Notes: generated by a model not told the origin, from the letters alone. Counted from the stretch's first letter, positions 25,952 to 34,943 are shown. The stretch is 64,000 bases of DNA from Variovorax sp. PMC12 (GCF_003019815.1 NZ_CP027773.1:3793001-3857000), one strand, 5' to 3'. Made by a program: numbers and translations.

Positions 25952-26899
25952 GTGGGAACGAATTCATTTCTCAAAGTGCTGCCGGAGATGGTGACCTTCC
26001 TGCGGGTCGCCGAGCTGGGCAGCTTCTCCGCGGCAGCCGACCTGCTGGGCATGACGCCGTCGGCCGCGAGCCGGCAGGTGAAGCGTCTGGAAAAGGAGAT
26101 CGGCGTGCAGCTGCTGCAGCGCACCACGCGCCAGCTGAGGCTGACCGAGCCTGGCGCCGAGGCCTTCGCGCGCTGCCGAGAACTGGTGCTGGCGGCGCAG
26201 GGCACGATGGACATCGCGCAGCGCTTTTCGAAGACGCCGGCCGGGCTGGTTCGCATCAGCGCGCCGAAGGCCTTCGCGCGGCGCGTGCTGCATCCGCACA
26301 TCCTCGACTTTCTCGGGCGCTACCCCGAGGTCGACGTGCAGCTCGTGGTGGCCGACCGCGACGTCGATCCGATCCGCGAGGGCGTGGACCTGGTGGTACG
26401 GCTGACCACCGAGCCGCCCGAGGGGCTGGTGGCACGCCGGCTGATGGCGGTCGAGCACATCCTGTGCGCGGCGCCGGCCTATCTGGTGCGGCATGGCGCC
26501 ATCGCGCACCCGCTCGATCTGCCGGCGCACAGCTGCCTGTCGCTGGGCGAGCACGAGCGCGACAACCACTGGCGCTTCAGGCAGGGCGACGAAGAGGCCG
26601 AGGTGGTGGTGCGCGGGCGCTATGTGTCGAACCACAGCGAGGTGCGGCTCGACGGCGCGCTCGCGGGGCTGGGCGTGGCCTGCCTGCCGGCGTTCATCGC
26701 CCGGCCGGCACTGGACGACGGCCACGTGGTGCGGGTGCTGGCCGATTGGGAGTTCCAGGGCAACTATCGCGGGCACGCCTACATCCTGCATCCGCCCGAC
26801 CGCTTCATGGCGCCCAAGTGCCGGGTGCTGATCGAGCACCTGCTGGGCGCGCTCAGTGCGTCTTCGTCAGGACGCGAACGGCCTCGGGCAGCGAGTTGA
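25952..26899 (+). CDS. LysR family transcriptional regulator
   Basis: LTTR of about 315 aa. The HTH domain includes VTFLRVAELGSFSAAADLLG and MTPSAASRQVKRLEKEIGVQ; the effector domain follows from residue 75. The open frame begins at a TTG at 25895, but GTG at 25952 gives a family-like N-terminus and I choose it; an ATG at 25988 would cut the first helix. It is the CrgA-like type with GLVARRLMAVEHILCAAPAYL in the ligand domain. Divergent from the EamA exporter gene, its probable target. Confidence 0.88.
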   Translation: MGTNSFLKVLPEMVTFLRVAELGSFSAAADLLGMTPSAASRQVKRLEKEIGVQLLQRTTRQLRLTEPGAEAFARCRELVLAAQGTMDIAQRFSKTPAGLVRISAPKAFARRVLHPHILDFLGRYPEVDVQLVVADRDVDPIREGVDLVVRLTTEPPEGLVARRLMAVEHILCAAPAYLVRHGAIAHPLDLPAHSCLSLGEHERDNHWRFRQGDEEAEVVVRGRYVSNHSEVRLDGALAGLGVACLPAFIARPALDDGHVVRVLADWEFQGNYRGHAYILHPPDRFMAPKCRVLIEHLLGALSASSSGRERPRAAS

Positions 26900-27626
26900 C
26901 CTGCGGCATGAAGCGGTCGAGCAGCGCGCCGAGCGCGACCGCGCAGATCACCGCGCCCAGCAGCGGCTTCCACGTCAGCCGCACGGCGGCCATGAGCCAG
27001 CCTTCGCGCGCCACGCGCACCGCGGCGCGCGCCGACACGTAGGAGAACGCGATCTCGATCGCCACCGCCAGCAGCGCGTCCCAGCTGAAGTACAGCAGCA
27101 CCAGCGACCCCGCGCCGAGCACCACGGCCACGCAGATCAGGAAGACCGCGACGATCGGCACGACGATGATCGCGCCCTCGTCGGCACCGCCCGCGACTTC
27201 GAGCGCGCCGCCGGCCATGTCGGAAAGGCCGCCGTCACCGCCACCACCACCTCCTCCTCCTCCGTCCCCCAGGTTCACGTGGCCGTGCGAACCGCTGCCG
27301 CTGCCACCGCCGCGTCCGCCGCCGAACTCGACATCGGGCGCATCGAGGTCGACATCCAGCGCCCGCCCCTCGACCAGCCGCTTCGCCCACCAGCGCAGCA
27401 CCAGCAGGTAGCCGAGGTATCCGATGCCCAGCGTGAGGAAGTAGCGCACCGCCAGCGAATCGACGTGCAGCAGGTGCATCTGCAGCGCCGACACGCACCA
27501 CATGAGCAGCAGCGTGAAGCTGCCGATCAGGATGCCGTGCGTGCGCAGGCTGTAGTTGCGGTGCAGGTCGCGTTCGACCTGCGTTTCCCAAAGGCGCACG
27601 GAGCGCCAGTTGGAAAGAACCTTCAT
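26853..27626 (-). CDS. Membrane protein with a glycine-rich cytoplasmic loop, function unknown
   Basis: Integral membrane protein of 257 aa. Two hydrophobic segments lie at about 33-53 and 60-79, a polar loop follows, and further segments lie at about 151-180, 183-200 and 222-240. The loop (102-133) is strikingly glycine-rich (GGGGGGGGG at 122-130) and likely disordered. The start ATG overlaps the alr stop by four bases (ATGA), so it is translationally coupled to alr. The last 47 bases overlap the end of the LysR gene on the other strand. I do not recognise the family. Confidence 0.78.
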   Translation of the reverse strand: MKVLSNWRSVRLWETQVERDLHRNYSLRTHGILIGSFTLLLMWCVSALQMHLLHVDSLAVRYFLTLGIGYLGYLLVLRWWAKRLVEGRALDVDLDAPDVEFGGGRGGGSGSGSHGHVNLGDGGGGGGGGGDGGLSDMAGGALEVAGGADEGAIIVVPIVAVFLICVAVVLGAGSLVLLYFSWDALLAVAIEIAFSYVSARAAVRVAREGWLMAAVRLTWKPLLGAVICAVALGALLDRFMPQVNSLPEAVRVLTKTH

Positions 27627-28726
27627 TCGCCTTCGGTGGCGGCGGCGAAGGGCACGCGCTGGGCCACGGCGCACATGAGCTCGTAGCCGACGGTGCCGGC
27701 GGCCCGCGCGACTTCGTCGATGGGCAGCACCGCGCCGGTCTTCGCCGAGTTGCCCCACAGCGTGACCTCGCTGCCGAACCCGGCGTCGGGCACCGGCGTG
27801 AGGTCGACGGTGATCATGTCCATGCTCACGCGCCCGACCATTCGGGTGCGCACGCCGTTCACCAGCACCGGCGTGCCGGTGGTGCAGTGGCGCGGATAGC
27901 CGTCGGCATAGCCGACCGCCGCGACGCCGATGGTGAGCGGCCCCTCGGCGGTGAAGCTGGAGCCGTAGCCGATGGTGTCGCCGGCCTTCAGCGTCTGCAC
28001 CCCGATGAGCTGGGTCGACAGCGTCATGGTCGGCTGCAGCTGCCAGTGCGCGGCGTCGTGTTCGGGGTAGTCGGGGGCGCTGCCGTACAGCACGATGCCG
28101 GGGCGCACCCAGTCGCCGCGCGTCAGCCTGGCATGGCGCAGCGTGGCCGCGCTGTTGGCAATGGAGCGCTCGCCCGGCAGGTCGCGCGTGAAATGCTCGA
28201 ACACCTCGAGCTGGTGGGCGATGCCGCGCGGGCCGTCGGCGTCGCTGAAGTGCGTCATGAGCGAAATCTCGTCGACCTGGGTCAGCGCATTGAGGCGGGT
28301 CCAGGCGGAGCCGAAGCGCTCGGGCGTGAAGCCCAGGCGGTTCATGCCCGAATTCATCTTCAGGAACACGCGCTGCGGCTTCAGGGTCTTGTGGGCGGCG
28401 AGCATGTCGATCTGCTCGTCGCAGTGCACCGCGTGCCACAGGTCCAGGCGCGAGCACAGCTCCAGGTCGCGCGCGTCGAACACGCCTTCGAGCAGCAGCA
28501 CCGGGCCGCGCCAACCGAGCGCGCGCACGCGTTCGGCCTCGGCCAGGTCGAGCATCGCGAAGCCGTCGGCCCCGCGCAGGCCTTCATAGACCCGCTCTAT
28601 GCCATGGCCATAGGCATTGGCCTTGACGACGGCCCATACCCGGGCTTCGAGGGCCGAGCGGCGTGCGCGCTCGAGGTTGTGACGCAGCGCGTCGGTGTGG
28701 ACGGTGGCGAGAATGGGGCGCGGCAT
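27623..28726 (-). CDS. alr: Alanine racemase
   Basis: PLP enzyme of 367 aa making D-alanine for peptidoglycan. The PLP lysine is Lys35 in AVVKANAYGHG, and the catalytic tyrosine is Tyr254 in TIGYGSSF. The metal/substrate block VGRVSMDMITVDL lies near residue 300. An upstream ATG at 28771 is in frame, but MPRPILATVHTDALRHN is the usual alr start. It is divergent from lplT, across 178 bp in which I see no certain promoter, and is followed by the overlapping glycine-rich membrane protein gene. Confidence 0.94.
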   Translation of the reverse strand: MPRPILATVHTDALRHNLERARRSALEARVWAVVKANAYGHGIERVYEGLRGADGFAMLDLAEAERVRALGWRGPVLLLEGVFDARDLELCSRLDLWHAVHCDEQIDMLAAHKTLKPQRVFLKMNSGMNRLGFTPERFGSAWTRLNALTQVDEISLMTHFSDADGPRGIAHQLEVFEHFTRDLPGERSIANSAATLRHARLTRGDWVRPGIVLYGSAPDYPEHDAAHWQLQPTMTLSTQLIGVQTLKAGDTIGYGSSFTAEGPLTIGVAAVGYADGYPRHCTTGTPVLVNGVRTRMVGRVSMDMITVDLTPVPDAGFGSEVTLWGNSAKTGAVLPIDEVARAAGTVGYELMCAVAQRVPFAAATEGE

Positions 28727-28904
28727 GGGGGCTCTGGCAAGTCGGAGAAAATGCAGACCACGTTTTAGCACCTTCGGGAATGGGGTCGAACACCGTGGGG
28801 ATGCGCAATTGCGCGCCGCACCCCCGTGCTATAACCGCCCATTCGCCTCGGACGCGACACTTTTTCACTACCGCCAGCAGACCCTCTGGCCAGCCAGCCC
28901 ATCG

Positions 28905-30209
28905 ATGAAGCGCGGTTTCTACACGATCATGTCGGCCCAGTTCTTTTCGTCGCTGGCCGACCAAGCGCTCTTCGTTGTTGCGGTCGACCTGATGCGGACT
29001 TCGGGCGCGCCCGAATGGCAGCGGGCCGCACTGGTACCGATCTTCGCGGTCTTCTACGTGGTGCTCGCCCCGCTGGTGGGCGCCTTCGCCGACGCCTTGC
29101 CCAAGGGCAAGGTCATGTTCATCAGCAATGCGATCAAGGTGCTCGGCTGCCTGATGATGCTGTTCGGCTCGCACCCGCTGCTGTCCTACTCCATCGTCGG
29201 GCTGGGCGCGGCGGCGTATTCGCCGGCCAAGTACGGCATCCTGACCGAGCTGCTGCCGGCCTCCCAGCTGGTCAAGGCCAACGGCTGGATCGAGGGCCTG
29301 ACCATCGCCTCGATCCTGCTGGGCATCGTGCTCGGCGGCGCGCTGGTGGGCCATGCGGTGTCCAGCAAGCTGCTGGCCTTCGACTTCCCGTTCATCGACA
29401 CCGGCATCAACTCGCCGGCCGAGGCGGCGATCACGGTGCTGATCTTCGTCTACGCGCTGGCCGCGTGGTTCAACACGCGCATTCCGCACACCGGTGTCGA
29501 GATGCGCCCGCTGCGCTCGAACCCCGAGCACGGCCTGGCGCGCAACATCGCCGCGTTGCTGCCCGACTTCTGGCACTGCAACGCCCGCCTCTGGCGCGAC
29601 CGCCTCGGCCAGATCTCGCTGGCCACCACCACGCTCTTCTGGGGCGCGGGCGGCAACCTCAAGTACATCGTGCTGGCCTGGGCCGCGCTGGCGCTGGACT
29701 ACAACACCACCCAGGCCTCGGCGCTGACCGGCGTGGTGACCATCGGCACCGCCGTGGGCGCCATCGTGGCGTCGATGCGCATGCGGCTGGACATGGCCAC
29801 CCGCGTGATCCCCATGGGCATCGCGATGGGGCTGATGGTGATCGCGATGAACTTCATCGGCAACGTCTGGCTGGCGGTGCCGTTCCTCATCATGCTGGGC
29901 GGCCTCGGCGGCTTCCTGGTGGTGCCGATGAACGCGCTGCTGCAGCACCGCGGCCACAACCTGATGGGCGCCGGCCGCTCCATCGCGGTGCAGAACTTCA
30001 ACGAGCAGGCCTGCATCCTGCTGCTGGGCGCCTTCTACAGCGTGTGCACCGGCCTGGGCCTGTCGGCCTACGGCGCGATCAGCGCATTCGGCCTCGTGGT
30101 GGCCGGCTGCATGTGGATCATCAAGCGCTGGCACGAGAACAACCTGAAGAAGTACCCCGAGGAAGTCGAGCACCTGCTGGCCATCGCCCGCAGCGACAAG
30201 CATCATTGA
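28905..30209 (+). CDS. lplT: Lysophospholipid transporter LplT
   Basis: MFS flippase of 434 aa for re-importing lysophospholipids across the inner membrane for reacylation. The N-terminus MKRGFYTIMSAQFFSSLADQ and the signature GAAAYSPAKYGILTELLP fit LplT, which in E. coli has 397 aa. The acyltransferase partner aas is not next to it here, unlike in enterobacteria. The frame is open upstream to 28695, but the ATG at 28905 fits the family. A dispersed repeat follows the stop, before the EamA gene. Confidence 0.92.
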   Translation: MKRGFYTIMSAQFFSSLADQALFVVAVDLMRTSGAPEWQRAALVPIFAVFYVVLAPLVGAFADALPKGKVMFISNAIKVLGCLMMLFGSHPLLSYSIVGLGAAAYSPAKYGILTELLPASQLVKANGWIEGLTIASILLGIVLGGALVGHAVSSKLLAFDFPFIDTGINSPAEAAITVLIFVYALAAWFNTRIPHTGVEMRPLRSNPEHGLARNIAALLPDFWHCNARLWRDRLGQISLATTTLFWGAGGNLKYIVLAWAALALDYNTTQASALTGVVTIGTAVGAIVASMRMRLDMATRVIPMGIAMGLMVIAMNFIGNVWLAVPFLIMLGGLGGFLVVPMNALLQHRGHNLMGAGRSIAVQNFNEQACILLLGAFYSVCTGLGLSAYGAISAFGLVVAGCMWIIKRWHENNLKKYPEEVEHLLAIARSDKHH

Positions 30210-30210
30210 A

Positions 30211-30303
30211 CTCCCCCAGGCTGCGCGCACTTCGTGTCGCTTCGCCTACCCCCTCGCCGGGGGCAACACCGGCGGCCCGGCAAAGCCGGTTCCGCGGTGT
30301 TCC
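30211..30303 (+). repeat. Dispersed intergenic palindromic repeat, copy 2 (longest)
   Basis: Occupies the gap between lplT and the EamA gene. It contains CTCCCCCAGGCTGCGCGCAC, then CTTCGTGTCGCTTCGCC, a CCCCTCGCCGGGGG hairpin and the core CCCGGCAAAGCCGGTTCCGC ending CGGTGTTCC. This is the most complete copy and defines the consensus for the copies at 21901, 38535 and 45854. Confidence 0.88.
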
Positions 30304-30321
30304 TGAAAAATACGCGCCGTC

Positions 30322-31212
30322 ATGCCCGCCCTCGCACTGATGTTCAATGCCTTCGTCTGGGGCGTTGCCTGGTTTCCGTTCCGCCAGATGGCCGGCCATG
30401 GGCTGCATCCGCTGTGGACCACCTGCCTGATCTACCTGGCCATCGCGGTCGTGATGGGTCTCGTGCGGCGCCACGCCTGGCGGGGCTTCGCGGCTTTTCC
30501 GGGGCTGGTGCTGCTGGGGCTGGCGGCCGGGCTCACCAACGTGGGCTTCAACTGGGCGGTGACGCAGGGCGACGTGGTACGCGTGGTGCTGCTGTTCTAC
30601 CTGATGCCGCTGTGGAGCGTGCTGCTGGGCTGGCTGCTGCTGGGCGAGCGGCCCACCGGCGGCGCGCTGGCGCGGGTGGCGCTGGCGCTCACCGGCGTGG
30701 TGGTGGTGCTGAAGGCGCCGGGCACCGACTGGCCGGTGCCGTCGAGCCTGCCCGACTGGCTGGGCGTGGGCGCCGGCTTCAGCTTCGCGGTGACCAACAT
30801 CGTGCTGCGCCGCTTGCGCGCGGCGCCGGGCGAATCGCGCGCGCTCGCCATGTTCTGCGGCTGCTCCGCGGTGGCGGGCGTGGCCGCGCTGGCGGGCACG
30901 GCCTTCGGCGCCATCGATTCGCCGATGCTGGCGTCGCCCGGCTGGCTCGGCTGGGCCGCGCTGCTGGGCACGGGCTTCATCGTCGCCAACGTGTGCCTGC
31001 AATACGGCGCGTCGCGGCTGGCGGCCAGCGCCACCTCGGTGATCATGCTGTCGGAAGTGCTGTTCGCGAGCGTCTCGTCGGTGGCGCTGGGCGCGGCCAC
31101 GCTGGACTCGCGCATCCTGATGGGCGGCGCGCTGATCGTGCTGGGCGCCCTCTGGTCGGCGTTTGCGCGAACGCCCGTGCCGCGCGATGATCGCGCTCCC
31201 GCTCCCACCTGA
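30322..31212 (+). CDS. EamA/DMT family transporter
   Basis: Drug/metabolite exporter of 296 aa with ten hydrophobic helices in two repeats. Repeat 1: MFNAFVWGVAWFPFRQMAG and GLTNVGFNWAVTQGDVVRVV; repeat 2: NVCLQYGASRLAASATSVIM. Segment LFYLMPLWSVLLGWLLLGE is the EamA consensus end of the first repeat. Starts 112 bp after lplT, with the repeat element between, and is followed by the glutathione peroxidase gene at 13 bp, so those two are likely co-transcribed. Substrate unknown. Confidence 0.9.
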   Translation: MPALALMFNAFVWGVAWFPFRQMAGHGLHPLWTTCLIYLAIAVVMGLVRRHAWRGFAAFPGLVLLGLAAGLTNVGFNWAVTQGDVVRVVLLFYLMPLWSVLLGWLLLGERPTGGALARVALALTGVVVVLKAPGTDWPVPSSLPDWLGVGAGFSFAVTNIVLRRLRAAPGESRALAMFCGCSAVAGVAALAGTAFGAIDSPMLASPGWLGWAALLGTGFIVANVCLQYGASRLAASATSVIMLSEVLFASVSSVALGAATLDSRILMGGALIVLGALWSAFARTPVPRDDRAPAPT

Positions 31213-31224
31213 GGAAAAACCCGC

Positions 31225-31716
31225 ATGACCAGCATCTACGACTTCGAGGCCAACCAGATCGACGGCAAGCCGGTGAAGCTCTCCGCCTTCAAGGGCAAGG
31301 TGCTGCTGATCGTGAACACGGCCAGCAAATGCGGCTTCACGCCGCAGTTCGCCGGCCTCGAGGCGCTGCACGAAAAATACGCGGACCAGGGGCTCACGGT
31401 GCTGGGCTTCCCGTCGAACCAGTTCGGCTCGCAGGACCCGGGCACCAATGAGGAAATCGGCGCCTTCTGCACCAAGAACTACGGCGTGAGCTTTCCGATG
31501 ATGGAGAAGATCGACGTCAACGGCAGCAATGCCGCGCCGCTGTACCAGTGGCTCACCAAGGAAAAGCCGGGCCTGCTGGGCAGCACCGCCATCAAGTGGA
31601 ACTTCACGAAGTTCCTGGTCGGGCGCGACGGCACCGTGCTCAAGCGCTATGCGCCGCTGGACACGCCGGCTTCGCTCACGCGCGACGTGGAAGCGGCATT
31701 GGCGGCGGCGGGCTGA
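31225..31716 (+). CDS. Glutathione peroxidase (thiol peroxidase type)
   Basis: Cytoplasmic peroxide-reducing enzyme of 163 aa with the thioredoxin fold. The peroxidatic cysteine is Cys36 in NTASKCGFTPQ (cysteine, not selenocysteine). The catalytic glutamine is in GFPSNQFGSQDPG and the tryptophan in IKWNFTKFLVGRDG. Bacterial members usually take electrons from thioredoxin. A ribosome site GAGGAAAAACCC precedes the ATG. It converges on the secreted hypothetical protein at 31732. Confidence 0.93.
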   Translation: MTSIYDFEANQIDGKPVKLSAFKGKVLLIVNTASKCGFTPQFAGLEALHEKYADQGLTVLGFPSNQFGSQDPGTNEEIGAFCTKNYGVSFPMMEKIDVNGSNAAPLYQWLTKEKPGLLGSTAIKWNFTKFLVGRDGTVLKRYAPLDTPASLTRDVEAALAAAG

Positions 31717-31731
31717 CCCCGCCGCAAGCCG

Positions 31732-32178
31732 TCAGAAGCGGAAGTCGGCGGTCTTGGAGCCGCCGCTGCCCACCGTCACCGTCTGGGACTTCGCGGCGCC
31801 ACCGGCCGTGGACGCATCGATGACATAGCGCCCGGCGGGCACGTCGACCAGGCAGACCGGGCCGTTGGCGCGGAACGCCAGCGCCGCGGCGTTGCTGGCG
31901 TCGCCGCCCTTGATCGTGACGTCCACATTCGCCAGGTAGGCGCCGTCGGCACGTGCGAACAGCAGCGCCAGCGGATGTTCCTTCATGGCCGCGCGCATCG
32001 CCTGCGATTCGTCCGAGCCGATGCCGCCGCACACATAGCGTGCCGAGCCGGCGCCCTGCCACGCCGGCATGGCGCCCTGTGCCTGCGCCGCCACGGCGCC
32101 GGCTGCGCAGATGCCCGCGAGCAGCGCGCGCCGCAGCAGCCTGGAAGAAGAAACGAGGGGGGCGGAAACATGGGACAT
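31732..32178 (-). CDS. Secreted protein with a predicted beta-sandwich, function unknown
   Basis: Periplasmic or secreted protein of 148 aa. I start at the ATG at 32176-32178, preceded by AAGGAG at good distance; an in-frame ATG 33 bp earlier lacks this. The signal peptide ends near AVAAQAQG. The mature part has two cysteines (YVCGG and PVCLV). Its C-terminal pattern VDVPAGRYVIDASTAGGAAKSQTVTVG resembles carboxypeptidase-regulatory-like beta-sandwich proteins. 89 bp separate it from the glcF stop upstream. I do not recognise a named family. Confidence 0.72.
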   Translation of the reverse strand: MSHVSAPLVSSSRLLRRALLAGICAAGAVAAQAQGAMPAWQGAGSARYVCGGIGSDESQAMRAAMKEHPLALLFARADGAYLANVDVTIKGGDASNAAALAFRANGPVCLVDVPAGRYVIDASTAGGAAKSQTVTVGSGGSKTADFRF

Positions 32179-32267
32179 GGCACTGGCTCCTTGCGAAATC
32201 GGTGCCGCCATGATGCGCCGCCACGCGCCTTCGCGCGAGTCGGACCGCGCCCTCCCCTGCTGTGCGA

Positions 32268-33500
32268 TCAGGCCGCGTCCAGCGCGGCGTCCAGCAGCTC
32301 GATCCAGTGCCGCACAGGCGTGTCGCCGCTGCCGCTTTGCAAGTGCGTGATGCAGCCGATGTTGGCCGAGGCGATGACCTTCGGCTGCAGCTGCTTCAGG
32401 TGCCCGAGCTTGCGGTCGCGCAGCGGGTAGGCCAGCTCGGGCTGCAGCACCGAGTAAGTGCCGGCCGAGCCGCAGCACAGGTGCGATTCGTTCATGGCCA
32501 CGCGCATGTCGAAGCCCAGCGCGCGCAGCTGCGTCTCGACGCCGCCGCGCAGCTTCTGGCCGTGCTGCAGCGTGCAGGGCGGGTGATAGGCCACCACGCC
32601 CGCAGGCGCCTTCACGCGGGCCTTTAGCAAGGGCACGAGGTCGGGCAGCAGCTCGCTCAGGTCGCGCGTGAGTTCGCTGATGCGCGCGGCCTTCAGCGCG
32701 TAGGCCGTGTCGTGCTGGAGGATGTGGCCGTACTCGCGCACGGTGACGCCGCAGCCCGATGCGTTCATGACGATGGCCTCGACCTCGTTGCGCTCCACGA
32801 AGGGCCACCAGGCGTCGATGTTGGCGCGCATCTGCGCCTTGCCGCCGTCCTGGTCGTTCAGGTGGAACTTCACCGCGCCGCAGCAGCCCGCTTCGGGCGC
32901 AATCAGCGCCTGGATGCCGGCCGCGTCGAGCACGCGCGCGGTGGCGCTGTTGATGTTCGGCATCATCGACGGCTGCACGCAGCCCGCGAGCATGAGCACC
33001 TTGCGCGCATGCGTGGCGGTGGGCCAGGCACCGGCTTCCTGCTTCGCGGGCACCTTGGCCTTCAGGGCCTCGGGCAGCAGGCCGCGCACAGCCTGGCCGA
33101 GCTTCATCGCGGGGCCGAAGAGCGGCGACGGCAGGCCTTCCTTCAACAGCCAGCGCTTCGCAGATTCGGCCGCGGGGCGCGGCACTTTCTCGTCGACGAT
33201 CTTGCGGCCGATGTCGACGAGGTGGCCGTACTGCACGCCGCTCGGGCAGGTGCTCTCGCAATTGCGGCAGGTGAGGCAGCGGTCGAGGTGCAGCTGCGTG
33301 CTGCGCGTCGGCGCCTTGCCTTCGAGCACCTGCTTGATGAGGTAGATGCGCCCGCGCGGTCCGTCGAGCTCGTCGCCGAGCAGCTGGTAGGTCGGGCAAG
33401 TGGCGGTGCAGAAGCCGCAGTGCACGCATTTGCGCAGGATGGCTTCGGCCTCGCGGCCCTCGTCGGTGCCGCGGAATTCGGGGGCGAGTTCGGTTTGCAT
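32268..33500 (-). CDS. glcF: Glycolate oxidase iron-sulfur subunit
   Basis: Electron-transfer subunit of glycolate oxidase, 410 aa, membrane-associated. Two [4Fe-4S] motifs are visible: CVHCGFCTATCP near residue 25 and CLTCRNCESTCP near 75. Two CCG domains follow (EAGCCGAVKFH and SHLCCGSAGTY). It passes electrons from the GlcD/GlcE flavoproteins to the respiratory chain. It lies 17 bp after glcE in the operon glcD-glcE-glcF. Confidence 0.95.
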   Translation of the reverse strand: MQTELAPEFRGTDEGREAEAILRKCVHCGFCTATCPTYQLLGDELDGPRGRIYLIKQVLEGKAPTRSTQLHLDRCLTCRNCESTCPSGVQYGHLVDIGRKIVDEKVPRPAAESAKRWLLKEGLPSPLFGPAMKLGQAVRGLLPEALKAKVPAKQEAGAWPTATHARKVLMLAGCVQPSMMPNINSATARVLDAAGIQALIAPEAGCCGAVKFHLNDQDGGKAQMRANIDAWWPFVERNEVEAIVMNASGCGVTVREYGHILQHDTAYALKAARISELTRDLSELLPDLVPLLKARVKAPAGVVAYHPPCTLQHGQKLRGGVETQLRALGFDMRVAMNESHLCCGSAGTYSVLQPELAYPLRDRKLGHLKQLQPKVIASANIGCITHLQSGSGDTPVRHWIELLDAALDAA

Positions 33501-33517
33501 GGTTGTTCTTGTCGTGC

Positions 33518-34630
33518 TCAGGAGGACGCGAGCAGGCGGCCGCGATGGAAGAGGCCGTGCGGATCGAACTCGCGCATCAGCGCGCGCTGGATGCGTTCGA
33601 TGGGCGCGCTCATGCTGTCGAACCGCGGTACGTGGGTTTGCGCGGCAGCGGCAGGCAGGCGGAACAGCGTGGCATGGCCGCCCGCCGCGCGTGCGATCTC
33701 GCGGATGCGCACGGCCTGCCCGGGCGGCGCCTTGTACCAGCGCTGGCCGCCGTGCCATTCGATGAGCGGCGCGGCGGCGCCGTCGAGCGCCAGCACGGGC
33801 GCGGTCTGCGGCACGCTGAGGCGCCATAGCGCATCGCCGCCTTCGTCGGCGGAGAACCACGGCAGCTGCTGGTCGCGCAGCGACTGCCAGTCGGCGGCCG
33901 CGCGCAGGTCGTCCTTGCGCTCGCCGCCCAGATGCGCGCATGCGGCCTCCACGGCGGCGACGGCGCCGCGCAGCCGCAGGTACAGCGCGCCCGCGCCGGC
34001 GTATTCGAACCAGCAGCTCGCATTCAGCGGCAGCGGCCGGCCGCCCCACTCGTTGAGCAGCCGCAGCGCATCGGCCTGGCCGCAGGCGAATTCGAGCGTG
34101 GCTTCGGCCGGCGGGACAGGCAACACCTTGAGGCTCACCTCCGCGATCACGCCCAGCGTGCCGAGCGAGCCCGCGAGCACGCGCGACACGTCATAGCCCG
34201 CGACGTTCTTCATCACCTGGCCGCCGAAGCTCAGCACCTCGCCGCGTCCGTTGACGAGCGTGGCGCCGAGCACGTAGTCGCGCACTGCCCCGACGCTGGC
34301 TCGCGCAGGGCCACTGAGCCCCGCCGCGACCATGCCGCCGACGGTTCCGTCGTTGCCGAAGCGCGGCGGTTCGAAAGGCAGGCACTGGCCTTTGTCGGCG
34401 AGTGCCGCTTCGAGTTCGGCAAGCGGCGTTCCGGCCCGCACGGTGACGACCAGTTCGCTCGGTTCGTAGCTGGTGATGCCGGTGAGCGAGCGCGTGTCGA
34501 GCACCTCGCCTGGCGGCGTTTCGCCGTAGAAGTCTTTCGTGCCACCGCCGCGAATGGACAGGGGCGTGGCTTGTGTCGCGGCGGCACGGATGCGCTCGAC
34601 TATCTGGTGGAGGGCGGTGTCGATGCTCAT
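33518..34630 (-). CDS. glcE: Glycolate oxidase FAD-binding subunit
   Basis: Second FAD-binding subunit, 370 aa. The PCMH FAD-binding block appears as LSIRGGGTKDF, then NDGTVGGMVAAGLSGPARAS and FGGQVMKNVAGYDVSRVLAG. It oxidises glycolate to glyoxylate with GlcD and GlcF. The ATG at 34628-34630 gives MSIDTALHQIVERIRAA; the longer frame to 34672 runs into repeat sequence. The 313-bp gap to glcD upstream holds an inverted-repeat element, unusual inside an operon of this kind. Confidence 0.94.
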   Translation of the reverse strand: MSIDTALHQIVERIRAAATQATPLSIRGGGTKDFYGETPPGEVLDTRSLTGITSYEPSELVVTVRAGTPLAELEAALADKGQCLPFEPPRFGNDGTVGGMVAAGLSGPARASVGAVRDYVLGATLVNGRGEVLSFGGQVMKNVAGYDVSRVLAGSLGTLGVIAEVSLKVLPVPPAEATLEFACGQADALRLLNEWGGRPLPLNASCWFEYAGAGALYLRLRGAVAAVEAACAHLGGERKDDLRAAADWQSLRDQQLPWFSADEGGDALWRLSVPQTAPVLALDGAAAPLIEWHGGQRWYKAPPGQAVRIREIARAAGGHATLFRLPAAAAQTHVPRFDSMSAPIERIQRALMREFDPHGLFHRGRLLASS

Positions 34631-34655
34631 CGGGCTTGTTGTCTTTGATGTTGTT

Positions 34656-34910
34656 GTTCGGGGCGAGTGCACAGGCCACCGGGTACTCCCCTCCGCGAAT
34701 GTCCCCCGCCTTCGGCTCCTCCTTTATTTCGCTGCGGGGAGCACCCGGCGCCCTGTGCACATCGGGCGCTCTCCCCGTGCTGTCGGATCAACCGCTGCGT
34801 CCATCGATCACGACGGCGGGGTACCTTGCGCAGCGAAATAAAGGAGGAGGCCGCAGGCCGGGGGACATTCGCGGAGCAAGGTACCCCGTCGGCGTGAGCG
34901 CGCCCCGAAC
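34656..34910. repeat. 255-bp inverted-repeat element between glcD and glcE
   Basis: Outer 10-bp arms GTTCGGGGCG (34656-34665) and CGCCCCGAAC (34901-34910) enclose two near-identical inverted copies of a 66-70-bp unit at 34681-34746 and 34818-34887. The units share CTCCGCGAATGTCCCCC and CCTCCTTTATTTCGCTGCG. The second unit also has self-complementary ends (GGGGTACCTTGC / GCAAGGTACCCC). The central ~70 bp are unrelated. No open frame of note is inside. It accounts for nearly all of the 313-bp gap 34631-34943 and could fold into a large hairpin in the glc transcript. Confidence 0.85.
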
Positions 34911-34943
34911 GAGCCCGACAAGAAAAAACAAGACAACCCTTCA

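Noticed and set aside
34681..34887. The inverted units between glcD and glcE as a bidirectional terminator
   Set aside because: They lack T-tracts next to the stems, and the total size and nested arms fit a repeat element better.
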